Below, piece by piece: positions 8,420 through 16,317 of a DNA stretch of 64,000 nt. The notes under the pieces were generated by a model. That model was not told where the DNA came from and ran no database searches. It saw only the letters and a list, made by a program, of their open reading frames with translations. The translations under genes were made by a program, and so were the position numbers. Each line of letters opens with the position of its first letter. Position 1 is the stretch's first letter. Source of the stretch: Mycobacterium paraseoulense (GTDB lineage Bacteria > Actinomycetota > Actinomycetes > Mycobacteriales > Mycobacteriaceae); contig NZ_AP022619.1 of the NCBI RefSeq assembly GCF_010731655.1, forward strand, positions 5,704,001-5,768,000, written 5' to 3'.

Positions 8420-8717
8420 GTTGGTGTTCCCATCCCAGCAATACCGCGGTGGCCAGCGCGAAGCCGAACAAGAAATCCTCGACCGGGATGTCGAACGGGA
8501 AGCGCAGGCCGGTGATCTGGCGAGGGGCATAGCTGACGATGGGGGAGCTGAGCTTGGTCAGCCAGCCATCGACCGGAACCTGGAAGCCGAGAATGATCAG
8601 CATCGACAGCCAGTAGCCCGGCCGCCGGAAGAGCCCGGTGCGCAGCACCGCCAATTCCAGTGCGCAAACGGCCAATACGGCCACCACGGCCGGAACCGTG
8701 TAACCCAGGCCGGTCAT
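8406..8717 (-). CDS. crtYd: Lycopene cyclase subunit CrtYd
   Basis: 103-residue polytopic membrane protein, the second half of the heterodimeric actinobacterial/archaeal-type lycopene beta-cyclase. Three hydrophobic helices are visible. The motif PFDIPVEDFLFGF corresponds to the conserved PxE(E/D)xLF element also present in CrtYc. Together with CrtYc it would cyclise the psi-ends of lycopene to beta-ionone rings. ATG at 8717 overlaps the crtYc stop (ATGA). Length is normal for the split subunit. Confidence 0.88.
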   Translation of the reverse strand: MTGLGYTVPAVVAVLAVCALELAVLRTGLFRRPGYWLSMLIILGFQVPVDGWLTKLSSPIVSYAPRQITGLRFPFDIPVEDFLFGFALATAVLLGWEHQRARR

Positions 8718-9037
8718 CGGCGGTTGACCCTGTCCAGGATGGTGCTGACGGCGTTGTAGGTGAGCAGCGCGCATATCGGGATGACGACGAAGAACAGCAC
8801 TTCTTCGACCGGCACCCGGAACGGGATACTCAGGCCGGTGATGTAGGCGCTGTTGTAGGTCCAGACGCGCGCGGCGATGGCGATCTCATCCCAGATCAGG
8901 AACACCACCGCCACGGGGAAGACCGCCTTGGCAAGCCGGCGCCATTGCCGATAGACGCCGGGACCGAACATCTCCAGGGGGGCGGTGATCGCCAGGCACC
9001 CCGCCAGGACCAACAGATATTGCCAGCGATCCGTCAT
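8714..9037 (-). CDS. crtYc: Lycopene cyclase subunit CrtYc
   Basis: 107-residue membrane protein, first half of the heterodimeric lycopene cyclase. Starts MTDRWQYLLVLAGCLAIT and ends shortly after PFRVPVEEVLFFVVIPICALL, where the PVEE-LFF motif is conserved across CrtYc/CrtYd and fused archaeal cyclases. Three predicted helices. Coupled by ATGA overlaps to crtB upstream and crtYd downstream, which should give balanced subunit synthesis. Confidence 0.88.
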   Translation of the reverse strand: MTDRWQYLLVLAGCLAITAPLEMFGPGVYRQWRRLAKAVFPVAVVFLIWDEIAIAARVWTYNSAYITGLSIPFRVPVEEVLFFVVIPICALLTYNAVSTILDRVNRR

Positions 9038-9990
9038 GCGGCCCCCGGAGGATCCGAAACACCGGGCGAACTGATGCGCGCCCGCCACGACCGTATCAGC
9101 CCGATGCCGGCGACCTGCAGTCGTCGAGCCTTGCCGACCGTGGCCCGGTGGTTGAACACCGCAAAGTCGCTTTCCTCGATGCGGTCCAGGATCTCCGAAT
9201 ACAACGCCGCCGCCGTCGCCACGCACGGTTGTGAGCGGGGACTGAGCATCGCGATGCCGGCGTCGGCGAACCGGTAAGTCTCCCGGGTGATTTCGTGTTG
9301 AGCGGCCAGCGCCGTTCGGACCCGCGGGTCGGTGCGGCGGTTCCGGTGACACCAGGTCAACAGCTCGCGATCCACTCCGTGGGCGGCGAGTTCATCGGCC
9401 GGCAGGTAGACCCGGCCGCGCAGCAGGTCTTCGTCGACATCGCGCAGGAAGTTGGTGAGCTGAAACGCCCTGCCCAGCGCAGCGGCGTAGGGCGCGGCCT
9501 CCTCGACCGGCACCGCGGTTCCCAGCACCGGAAGAACCTGCAGCCCAATGGCTTCGGCGGATCCGCGCATGTAGAGGTTGAGCGCCTTGCGGTCGGGATA
9601 GTCGGTGATCGTGAGATCCATCCGCATGGATGCCAGGAAGTCGTCGAACAGCTCGGTGCCGATCCGGTACCGGCGCGCGGTGTGGGAGACCGCCGCGAGC
9701 ACGGGATCGTCGAGATGTTCTCCACCGGCGAAGAACTTGTCGGCCAACTGCTGGAGCCGTTCGGCGCGGATATCGGTGCACAGCTGCGGATCGAGGTCAT
9801 CGAGGATGTCGTCGGCATAGCGCGCGAAACCGTAGAGGGCGTGTATCGCCGGCCGTTGGTCGGGTGCCAGTAGCCGGGTGGCCAAGAAAAAGGTGCGGCC
9901 GTGCGCGGCGTTGAGCTCGCGGCAGCGACGGTATCCCTCGCGCAGCCGCGGATCGTCGATTCCGGCCGCGTCCAACTCGCTGCGGATCAT
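9034..9990 (-). CDS. crtB: Phytoene synthase
   Basis: 318-residue head-to-head prenyl synthase condensing two GGPP to phytoene. First aspartate motif DDILDD at residues 60-65 within GFARYADDILDDLD; second motif in NFLRDVDEDLLRGRVYLP, both needed for Mg-diphosphate binding. Full length for the family. The ATG at 9990 overlaps the crtI stop. First committed enzyme of carotenogenesis. Confidence 0.93.
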   Translation of the reverse strand: MIRSELDAAGIDDPRLREGYRRCRELNAAHGRTFFLATRLLAPDQRPAIHALYGFARYADDILDDLDPQLCTDIRAERLQQLADKFFAGGEHLDDPVLAAVSHTARRYRIGTELFDDFLASMRMDLTITDYPDRKALNLYMRGSAEAIGLQVLPVLGTAVPVEEAAPYAAALGRAFQLTNFLRDVDEDLLRGRVYLPADELAAHGVDRELLTWCHRNRRTDPRVRTALAAQHEITRETYRFADAGIAMLSPRSQPCVATAAALYSEILDRIEESDFAVFNHRATVGKARRLQVAGIGLIRSWRARISSPGVSDPPGAA

Positions 9991-11519
9991 GTCAGCCCGG
10001 CTCCCATGTCGTGATGTGTCGGCATCCGGTTGGCTCGGCCGGCACCGATGCCGGTGATGCGGTCGGCGGCGAGCCGGCCCGAGATCAGCGTGGTGGGGAC
10101 ACCGACGCCGGGCACGGTCGACGATCCGGCGAGGACCGCGTTGTCGATGCCGCGCACCATGTTGGCCGGCCGGAACGGACCCGTCTGCGCGAAGGTGTGG
10201 GCCAGCGCGAATGGGCTGCCGGCGGCCATGCCCTGACGCGCCCAGTCCGCCGGCGTGACCACGTCCAAAACCGTTGCGTTGTCGGGCAACCCGGGAAGCA
10301 TCCGGGCCGCCACGTCGTCGATGAGGTTGTCGACGTACCGGGGCCCGACACTGCCCCAGTCGATGTTCCCGCGATCCAGATTCGGCGCCGGGGCAAGCAC
10401 GTACAGCAGGTCCCGACCGTCCGGGGCGAGGGTCGGGTCGCTCGCCGTGGGGCGGGTGACCAGCAGCGACGGGTCCTGCATCAACCGTCCGTCGCGGATG
10501 ATGTCGGTGAAGGTCCGATCCCAGGAATCACCGAACAAAATGGTGTGGTGCGCCGTGTCGGACGGGACGCGGCGACAGCCGAGATGAGCCACGACCGCCG
10601 ACGGTGCCGGGCGCAGCCGCAGGGGCCGACGCGGCGTGCGGCCCAATAATGCGTAGGACTGCGGCAATTCGGTGGTCAGCACCACAGCGTCGCAGGCGAT
10701 GGGGTCCAGGCGATCCGTTCGCACGGCTTTGACCCGCCCGCCGGAGCGGTCGAGCCCGGTCACCGTGGCGTTGTAACGGAATTGGACCCCCGCCTCGGCG
10801 GCCGCCGAGGCGAGCGCATCGGGAAGCGCGCGAACGCCGCCGCGCGGAAAGAACACTCCCGCGATGGTGTCCATGTAGGCGATGACCGCGTACACGGCAA
10901 GGGCGTCGCGCGGGGCCACGCCGGCGTAGAGCGATTGAAACGTGAAGACGCGCTGTAAGCGAGTGTCGCTGAGGTGGCGTTTGACCATGCGATCCCATTT
11001 GCGGAACCCGCCGATCGCGGCCAGTCGCGCCAGTTGCGGAGTGAGCAACGACAGCGGGGAATCGAAATTGGCGGCGATGAACCCGTCGAACTCGATCCGG
11101 TACAACCGTGTCAGCCACTCGCGTAACCGCCGGTAGCCCGCCGCCTGCCCGAAGCCGGCGAACTCTTCGATGGCGGTGGCCATGCGATCGGGGTCGGTGT
11201 GCACGTCGAGCGCGCTCCCGTCGGCGAACACCGCCCGGTAGGCCGGCTCGAGCGGCAGCAGCTCCAGCCGGCCCGACCGGCTGCGGCCCACCGCCGCGAA
11301 CGTCTCGTCGATGATGTCCGGCATCGTCAGCACCGTCGGCCCGGTGTCGATGCGATAGCCGTCGATGTCGAGCCGACCGGCGCGTCCGCCCGGCCATGGC
11401 TCGCGCTCGACCACGGTCACGGCGCGCCCCCGGCCGGCCAGATGCAACGCGGCGGACAGCCCCGCCAGCCCGGCGCCGATCACCACCACGTGCTCGCTGC
11501 GTCCTTCGATGGTCCGCAT
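9987..11519 (-). CDS. crtI: Phytoene desaturase
   Basis: 510-residue CrtI-type FAD enzyme converting phytoene to lycopene by successive desaturations. FAD-binding GAGLAG at residues 15-20 and the GGRAGRLDIDGYRIDTGPT second motif are textbook. The C-terminal CrtI signature appears as ADWARQGMAAGSPFALAHTF followed by GIDNAVLAGSSTVPGVGVP. ATG at 11519 lies 27 bp after the GGPP synthase stop. Membrane-associated, uses FAD as electron acceptor in the family. Confidence 0.93.
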   Translation of the reverse strand: MRTIEGRSEHVVVIGAGLAGLSAALHLAGRGRAVTVVEREPWPGGRAGRLDIDGYRIDTGPTVLTMPDIIDETFAAVGRSRSGRLELLPLEPAYRAVFADGSALDVHTDPDRMATAIEEFAGFGQAAGYRRLREWLTRLYRIEFDGFIAANFDSPLSLLTPQLARLAAIGGFRKWDRMVKRHLSDTRLQRVFTFQSLYAGVAPRDALAVYAVIAYMDTIAGVFFPRGGVRALPDALASAAAEAGVQFRYNATVTGLDRSGGRVKAVRTDRLDPIACDAVVLTTELPQSYALLGRTPRRPLRLRPAPSAVVAHLGCRRVPSDTAHHTILFGDSWDRTFTDIIRDGRLMQDPSLLVTRPTASDPTLAPDGRDLLYVLAPAPNLDRGNIDWGSVGPRYVDNLIDDVAARMLPGLPDNATVLDVVTPADWARQGMAAGSPFALAHTFAQTGPFRPANMVRGIDNAVLAGSSTVPGVGVPTTLISGRLAADRITGIGAGRANRMPTHHDMGAGLT

Positions 11520-11546
11520 GTCAACATGCTCCCAAACTCGTGGCAC

Positions 11547-12677
11547 TCATTCGGCACGATCCGTGCATGCGGCCGCCATTTCGTCCAGCGCGACACGGAC
11601 GTGGTCCTCGATCGCGGCGTCGCCGAGGTGCTCGCGTGCGGCCGCGACCCGGTCGCTGATCATCTCCTCGATCATGTCGACGGCCCCGGTCTCGAGGATC
11701 AACGCTTTCCACCGGTCGAGGGCGCAGGCATCCATGGCGTCGCCGTTCATCAATTCGGTCATCTCGGCGCGGGTCGGCGGGTCGGCCAGCTGGTGCGCGG
11801 TCACCACGAGGCTCGTTGCCTTGCGTTCCAAAAGATCCCCGGCACAAGGCTTCCCGGTGGTAGCCGGCGAGCCCAAGACACCGAGCACGTCGTCGCGAAG
11901 CTGGAACGCCTCTCCGACGGCGGCGCCGTACCGGCCGAGCTGTGTCAACGTTCGGTCGTCGCAGTCGGCCATCGCCGCGCCGATCTCCAACGGTCGCCGC
12001 ACGGTGTAGTTGCCCGACTTGCGCCGTGCCACGTCCAGCACTTCCTCCAGCGAAGGCATGTGCCGGACATCGTTGGTCAGGTCCGCGAACTGACCGACCG
12101 CGAGCTCGGTGCGCATCGTGTCATAGCGCGGCCACGCCTGCTGCAACCGCCTGGGTTCGATCCCGCTTTCGCGCAGCATCTGCTCGGACCAGATCAGGCA
12201 GAGGTCACCGAGCAGGATGGCGGCCGATTCGCCGAAGCGCCGCGAGGAGCCGGAAAGCCCGCGCTCGCGGTGCCACTGGGCGAATTGCAGGTGCGCCGAC
12301 GGGCGCCCGCGCCGTTCGGTCGAACTGTCCATGACGTCGTCCTGCAGCAGCGCAAACACATGCAGCAACTCGAAACTGGCGGCCGCCCGCAATGCCGCCT
12401 CGTCGGGCGCGGCACCGCAGAGCCACCCCAGGTACACGAAAGTTGACCGCAGGCATTTGCCTCCGGAGACGAACGCCGCCAAGATGTCGCCTGCAGCATC
12501 GATGCGCGTGTCGCCCAACTCGGCGCGGCGCGGCGCGATGAAGCCGGCGAGGTGGGCGAGAACTCCGTGCCTTATGCGCGTGCGCCACTCGGTGGCGTTC
12601 GCTGTGCGGGTCCATTCCGCCGCGATGACGGGCGACTCGGTGGCGGATGTCAACGACAAAGCACCCATCTCGGCCAC
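11547..12677 (-). CDS. crtE: Polyprenyl (geranylgeranyl) diphosphate synthase
   Basis: 376-residue trans-prenyltransferase expected to supply GGPP for CrtB. First aspartate-rich motif DDVMD at residues 113-117. The second motif reads AFQLRDDVLG, where the last Asp of the usual DDxxD is Gly. The upstream GGKCLR block is the IPP-binding GKxxR. The GTG start at 12677 is preferred because a GGAGGGAG ribosome binding site lies 4 bp before it; an ATG three codons later is too far. First gene of the crt operon, divergent from marR. Could equally be called idsB-like; product chain length is not readable. Confidence 0.88.
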   Translation of the reverse strand: MAEMGALSLTSATESPVIAAEWTRTANATEWRTRIRHGVLAHLAGFIAPRRAELGDTRIDAAGDILAAFVSGGKCLRSTFVYLGWLCGAAPDEAALRAAASFELLHVFALLQDDVMDSSTERRGRPSAHLQFAQWHRERGLSGSSRRFGESAAILLGDLCLIWSEQMLRESGIEPRRLQQAWPRYDTMRTELAVGQFADLTNDVRHMPSLEEVLDVARRKSGNYTVRRPLEIGAAMADCDDRTLTQLGRYGAAVGEAFQLRDDVLGVLGSPATTGKPCAGDLLERKATSLVVTAHQLADPPTRAEMTELMNGDAMDACALDRWKALILETGAVDMIEEMISDRVAAAREHLGDAAIEDHVRVALDEMAAACTDRAE

Positions 12678-13010
12678 GCGCTCCCTCCTGGACGGCTTGG
12701 CGTTCCCGGGTTAGAACGGCTCGAACACGCGGGGTCTTGACCGCTGCTCGGACGCGCAAGACCGCGCCGATGGGCGGTAGACCCGCGCCCGCCGAACCCG
12801 CTCCGAGGTTCCACTAGCTTCAATAACTTAAACATTAATTTACTGAAATTCATCGCGTTTGGCCAGTCCTATCGGGTGGATCGGCGATCAACTGCCGCGG
12901 TCCGTCGTCTCCTCACGCCCGTGACAACGACGCAGTCGCGTACGCAGTTCAATCAATTAACCATTAACCAACTGAATGACCGCCCGATTTGGGGATATGC
13001 TCACTTCGTT
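12678..13010. promoter_or_regulatory. Divergent crtE / marR control region
   Basis: 333 bp without a gene. Two AT-rich islands in GC-rich flanks each carry the core TTAA-N3-TTAA. Site 2 (12824-12842) reads TAACTTAA-ACA-TTAATTTA, then CTG: one arm mismatch from the palindrome at 4047. Site 3 (12957-12974) reads TTAA-CCA-TTAA, then CCAACTG, 37 bp before the marR ATG, and is bracketed by CAGTT and AACTG. This is the layout expected of a repressor controlling both itself and the divergent operon. No clear -35 element is visible. Confidence 0.6.
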
Positions 13011-13505
13011 ATGGACGTCGATCAACAGCGCGGGCACCGAGATGCGCTGGAGTCGCTGATCTCGGCCGATCTGCGGGAGATCGCGGCCGAATCCGACCAG
13101 ATCGGCCGCCAGTTCGCGGTGTCACATCGATTGCGGCCCAATGATTTCCGGGCATTGATGTACATCATGGTCGCAGAAACCGCGGGCCGGCCGATGAGCT
13201 CAGGTGACCTCAGTCAGCGGATGGGGCTGTCCGGTTCGGCCATCACCTATCTGGTCGACCGATTGATCGATTCCGGCCACATTCGCCGTGATTCACATCC
13301 CGACGATCGCCGCAAGGTCATCCTGTGTCACGGCGAATCCGGCCTGGCCACCGCCCGGTCGTTCTTCAGCCCGCTGGCCGCCCACACCCGTGTCGCCCTC
13401 GAGGAGCTACCCGACGCCGACCTGGTCGCCGCCCATCGGGTGCTGGCGGCGCAGATCCGCGCGATGCAACGCTTTCAGGGCGACCTGGATGGTCCCGCAC
13501 AGTGA
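13011..13505 (+). CDS. MarR-family regulator divergent from carotenoid operon (CrtR-like)
   Basis: 164-residue winged-helix protein. Recognition-helix region SDLSQRMGLSG-like (GDLSQRMGLSGSAITYLVDR) and wing DSHPDDRRK are clear. The gene is divergent from crtE with an AT-rich operator 37 bp upstream. In Corynebacterium glutamicum a MarR-type repressor, CrtR, is likewise divergent from crtE and responds to GGPP; that precedent supports the same role here. The ATG at 13011 is used; an in-frame upstream start at 12876 would run through the operator. Paralogue of the MarR at 1049-1633, but without its basic tail. Confidence 0.85.
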   Translation: MDVDQQRGHRDALESLISADLREIAAESDQIGRQFAVSHRLRPNDFRALMYIMVAETAGRPMSSGDLSQRMGLSGSAITYLVDRLIDSGHIRRDSHPDDRRKVILCHGESGLATARSFFSPLAAHTRVALEELPDADLVAAHRVLAAQIRAMQRFQGDLDGPAQ

Positions 13506-13645
13506 TCGGCGATCCCGCCATGCGCCGTCGCGCCGACGCCCGACGGGGTCTAAGGCCGGTTTGGCGACGTTGCCGCTGGGTACACCCGGTTCATCAGATT
13601 GTCCGACAAAATCCCTCGGACGGACGTGAGGGGTGGTGCGGCCCA

Positions 13646-14371
13646 ATGGAAGCGGTCAGCTGCCGGCGCGGTCCGGTGGCGCTCGCACTGGCGATCACGG
13701 TGATGGTCGTCGGCACCCCGAGCCCGGCGCAGGCCAGCCCCGGCGTCACGGTGTTTCCCGGTATGGAGATTCGTCAGGGCGCCACGGTGTGCATGGTCGC
13801 TCTGGTGGAGCCCCGGTTGCGGGTGGCGGTGACCAGTGGCCAGTGTGGCAACGGGGAGCCGGACGTCACCGACCATGACGGGAACCTGGTGGGAACGGTG
13901 GTGCTGGCCCGGCGCCAGGCCGCCGACGACGCGGCGGCGAATGGCGCGATGCAGCCCGTCGAATACGAAGTCATCGCGCTCGGCCCCGCCGTCACGGCCT
14001 CGGACGTGCTGCCGACGGGGCGGCAGTTGAGGTCGGCGCCCGGTCTGCAGGCGCAGCCCGGCCTGCCGGTGTGCCAATTCCGCCGAGCGGGCGGCCAGCG
14101 GTGCGGCTCGATCGCCTCGGTCAGCAATGGTCGTTTCACCATGGCCGACCTGGCGGCGGACAGCCGCGACTTCGGCGGCCCCGTTTATGTGCTGACAGAC
14201 GACAACGGGGCGCTGATCGTGGGGCTGTTCGAGGGCATCTGGGGATCTGCACCCGAGATGGAGTCGTGGCAGGCGGTGATGCAGCAGGTCTACATCGACG
14301 GGCGCACGCAGGATCAGCAGCGACAACCGCCCGGCGAAGGACGAATGATCGGCCGGCGGTTGGCCGCGTGA
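13646..14371 (+). CDS. Secreted trypsin-fold-like protein lacking catalytic residues
   Basis: 241 residues with a signal peptide (basic ...CRRGP, hydrophobic VALALAITVMVVG, cleavage after PAQA at about residue 30). Four cysteines in the mature part (49, 67, 143, 153) could form two disulfides. The segment TSGQC (63-67) sits where trypsin-like proteases have TAGHC, and RDFGGPVY (174-181) where they have GDSGGPVY. The catalytic His is therefore Gln and the Ser is Phe. I interpret it as an inactive member of the mycobacterial secreted trypsin-like family (Rv1815 type); the resemblance is by eye. The C-terminus is polar and Gln-rich. Confidence 0.65.
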   Translation: MEAVSCRRGPVALALAITVMVVGTPSPAQASPGVTVFPGMEIRQGATVCMVALVEPRLRVAVTSGQCGNGEPDVTDHDGNLVGTVVLARRQAADDAAANGAMQPVEYEVIALGPAVTASDVLPTGRQLRSAPGLQAQPGLPVCQFRRAGGQRCGSIASVSNGRFTMADLAADSRDFGGPVYVLTDDNGALIVGLFEGIWGSAPEMESWQAVMQQVYIDGRTQDQQRQPPGEGRMIGRRLAA

Positions 14372-14472
14372 ACGCCGGGTCGCGCCACTGCTGCGCGGCT
14401 GACGCAAGGCCTGGAGCGGGCCGCGGGGACTTCGGCGTGTTTCCCTCGTGAGCAAACGGGAATCCGCCGCCG

Positions 14473-15150
14473 GTGAGCGTTTCCGATCTTGTTGCGTTGC
14501 CCTTCCAGTGGGGCGCGGCCATCCGGGGCAAACGGTTGTTTCATCCCATCGGGGTGTTGGCCGAAGGCTTCATCGAACGCACCGCGCCGGCGGGCGAGGG
14601 GCTGCCCATCTCGTCGTCCGAGGTTGTCGCGCGGGTGTCGAAGGCCGGCGGCACCCCGGGGGCCCTGCCCGACTTCGTCGGGCTCGCGTTCCGGGTTACG
14701 CCGCCGCAGGCAGCGGGGCCATGGGACATCCTGGTCGTCTCTTCGGGCTCGGGTGTGTTGTCCCGCGCGCTGGCGCTGCGGCCGGCCATTTCGTGGAGCG
14801 GTCAGACGCTGAACACATTGATGCCGCTGCACTATCGGGGCGCCAATTGGTGGCTCAGAGCCCGAATCGAGAGCGAGCTGGACGGACCGGGCCTCTCGCT
14901 GGACAGCGTCCGCGAGCGGCTCCAGCACGACCCGATCGCCGTGTCGCTCGATCAGGCCTGCGGCAGAGGTGATTTCACTCCGCTGGGCCGGCTCACGTTG
15001 ACCGGCGCCCTCGACCCCGAACGGGCACCGGACGTGTCGTTCGATCCCGTCGTCAACACGGCCCCCGGCGTCAGCCTGCATCCGCGGTGGCTCGCCGATC
15101 TGCGCGCCCGCGCGTATCGGCGCAGCCGTCACGGCAGAGACGCGGACTAG
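14473..15150 (+). CDS. Conserved hypothetical protein (often labelled phosphodiesterase)
   Basis: 225 residues from the GTG at 14473. No signal peptide. The sequence FPQ-like opening (LPFQWGAAIRGKRLFHPIGVLAEGFIER) and the DFVGLAFRV and HPRWLADLRARAYRRSR segments resemble small catalase-fold-related mycobacterial proteins that some annotations call phosphodiesterase, but no haem ligand or metal motif is obvious. It is followed after 8 bp by the start of a broken epimerase gene, so the two were probably an operon before a deletion. Confidence 0.6.
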   Translation: MSVSDLVALPFQWGAAIRGKRLFHPIGVLAEGFIERTAPAGEGLPISSSEVVARVSKAGGTPGALPDFVGLAFRVTPPQAAGPWDILVVSSGSGVLSRALALRPAISWSGQTLNTLMPLHYRGANWWLRARIESELDGPGLSLDSVRERLQHDPIAVSLDQACGRGDFTPLGRLTLTGALDPERAPDVSFDPVVNTAPGVSLHPRWLADLRARAYRRSRHGRDAD

Positions 15151-15158
15151 GAGCCGCC

Positions 15159-15308
15159 GTGCGCAGGCGAACCGTCGTCACCGGGTCCAGCGGCGACGTG
15201 GGAACGACGTTGCTGCGCAAGCTCGCCGAGGACGGCCACCCGTACCACATCGCCGTGATTCGTCAGGGCAGCGTGGTGATGGTGCCGGCGGTCAACAGTT
15301 CGGTGTAA
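15159..15308 (+). pseudogene. Remnant of NAD-dependent epimerase 5' end
   Basis: A GTG at 15159 with a TAGGAG ribosome binding site opens RRRTVVTGSSGDVGTTLLRKL, the first beta strand and GxxGxxG loop of an extended SDR/epimerase. After about 29 codons (near 15245) the homology stops and the frame runs antisense into the 3' end of the hydrolase gene before a stop at 15308. The likely explanation is a deletion that removed the rest of the epimerase. The start site and Rossmann loop are seen; the deletion is inferred. Confidence 0.55.
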
Positions 15309-16198
15309 TAGCCTCCGCCGGGATAGAACTCGGGTGTGGTCGTTCCCGCGAACATGTCGGCGATCCAGCCGCGTGTCAGTCCCCAGACCGCCGCGACGTT
15401 GTCCGGTTTCGGACGGCCGCACACCAGGTTTTCGTACCCAGGTGACGAGGGGCCGAGCGCGTCGCCGTGGGCGCCGGTCGTGATCTTCACCCCGTGAAAC
15501 GGGCGGTCCGACAGGTACCGTTCGATCGCCTTGGTGCCGCGTTGGAAGAAGTTGCACAGCAGGTGTGGCGAGGCCGTCGCGTAGATGGGCAGGGCGGTGC
15601 CTGCCAGGCCCGCCAGCGCGTCGTCGGTGTTGGAACCGATGAACGACTTCACGCCGTCTTCGCTGACGAGGCCGCGCAGTTGGGTGAAGGCCGCCGGGTG
15701 GGCGGTGTGCAGACGCTCGGCGACGTATTCGACGGCTTCGGCACCTGCCGAATGCCCCACGAAGACCATCTTCTCGGGTAGCGGCGTCACCGGTCGGCCG
15801 ACGTCGGCCGCCGCCGTCGCGAAGGACTTCGCCAACGCGCCATCCGGGTCGCCTTTGTGCGCAAAGACATCGGCGATGTTGTCGAGGAAGGCCCTGTTGT
15901 CGATCAGGTGCTCCACGGTGCATCCGAAGGCGCTGAGGGTGGGCAGCGTGGTGGCCATCACGAGATAGCCGCCGGCGGCCACCTCGGCGGCGAAGGTGGA
16001 CCACACCTTCTTGCCTTCGACGAAGCCGTGCTGTAGCCAGACCAGTCCGAGGGGCGGCGTGCTGGGCAGATACCAGGTGGTCGGCACCGCCTGGCTTGCG
16101 GTCGCGCACGCGACATCGGTCGTGCTGTCCGCTTCGGCCGATTCGGCTCGGGCCTGGCGGGGGGCCAGCATGATCGTGGCCACCGCGACGACGCCCAT
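15263..16198 (-). CDS. Secreted alpha/beta hydrolase
   Basis: At least 311 residues. The nucleophile elbow GHSAGAEAVEYVA carries the catalytic Ser, and LVWLQHGFVEGKK gives the oxyanion HG region. The start is uncertain. From ATG 16198 the signal peptide lacks a basic n-region, while the frame stays open to 16265 and includes VGRARQGGAVL just upstream, without an ATG, GTG or TTG. Cleavage is predicted after PRQARA. Substrate unknown (lipid ester or similar). An AT-rich half-palindrome shared with the carotenoid promoters lies about 55 bp upstream, suggesting co-regulation. Confidence 0.75.
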   Translation of the reverse strand: MGVVAVATIMLAPRQARAESAEADSTTDVACATASQAVPTTWYLPSTPPLGLVWLQHGFVEGKKVWSTFAAEVAAGGYLVMATTLPTLSAFGCTVEHLIDNRAFLDNIADVFAHKGDPDGALAKSFATAAADVGRPVTPLPEKMVFVGHSAGAEAVEYVAERLHTAHPAAFTQLRGLVSEDGVKSFIGSNTDDALAGLAGTALPIYATASPHLLCNFFQRGTKAIERYLSDRPFHGVKITTGAHGDALGPSSPGYENLVCGRPKPDNVAAVWGLTRGWIADMFAGTTTPEFYPGGGYYTELLTAGTITTLP

Positions 16199-16253
16199 CA
16201 GGACCGCGCCGCCCTGACGGGCACGCCCGACCAGGGCGCCTGAGATTATTAAC

Positions 16254-16272
16254 GGATTGAACCATTAAGTTA
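16254..16272. promoter_or_regulatory. Putative MarR operator (site 4)
   Basis: The half-site TTAAGTTA (16265-16272) is identical to the right arm of the palindrome at 4047-4065. It is preceded by spacer CCA and a degenerate left arm GGATTGAA. The block is the only AT-rich stretch between the hydrolase and the TIGR01777 gene. It is upstream of the minus-strand hydrolase. Confidence 0.45.
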
Positions 16273-16317
16273 GTTAAATGGGGCCTCATCGGTCCCGAAT
16301 ACCACCAGCGGTGCAGG

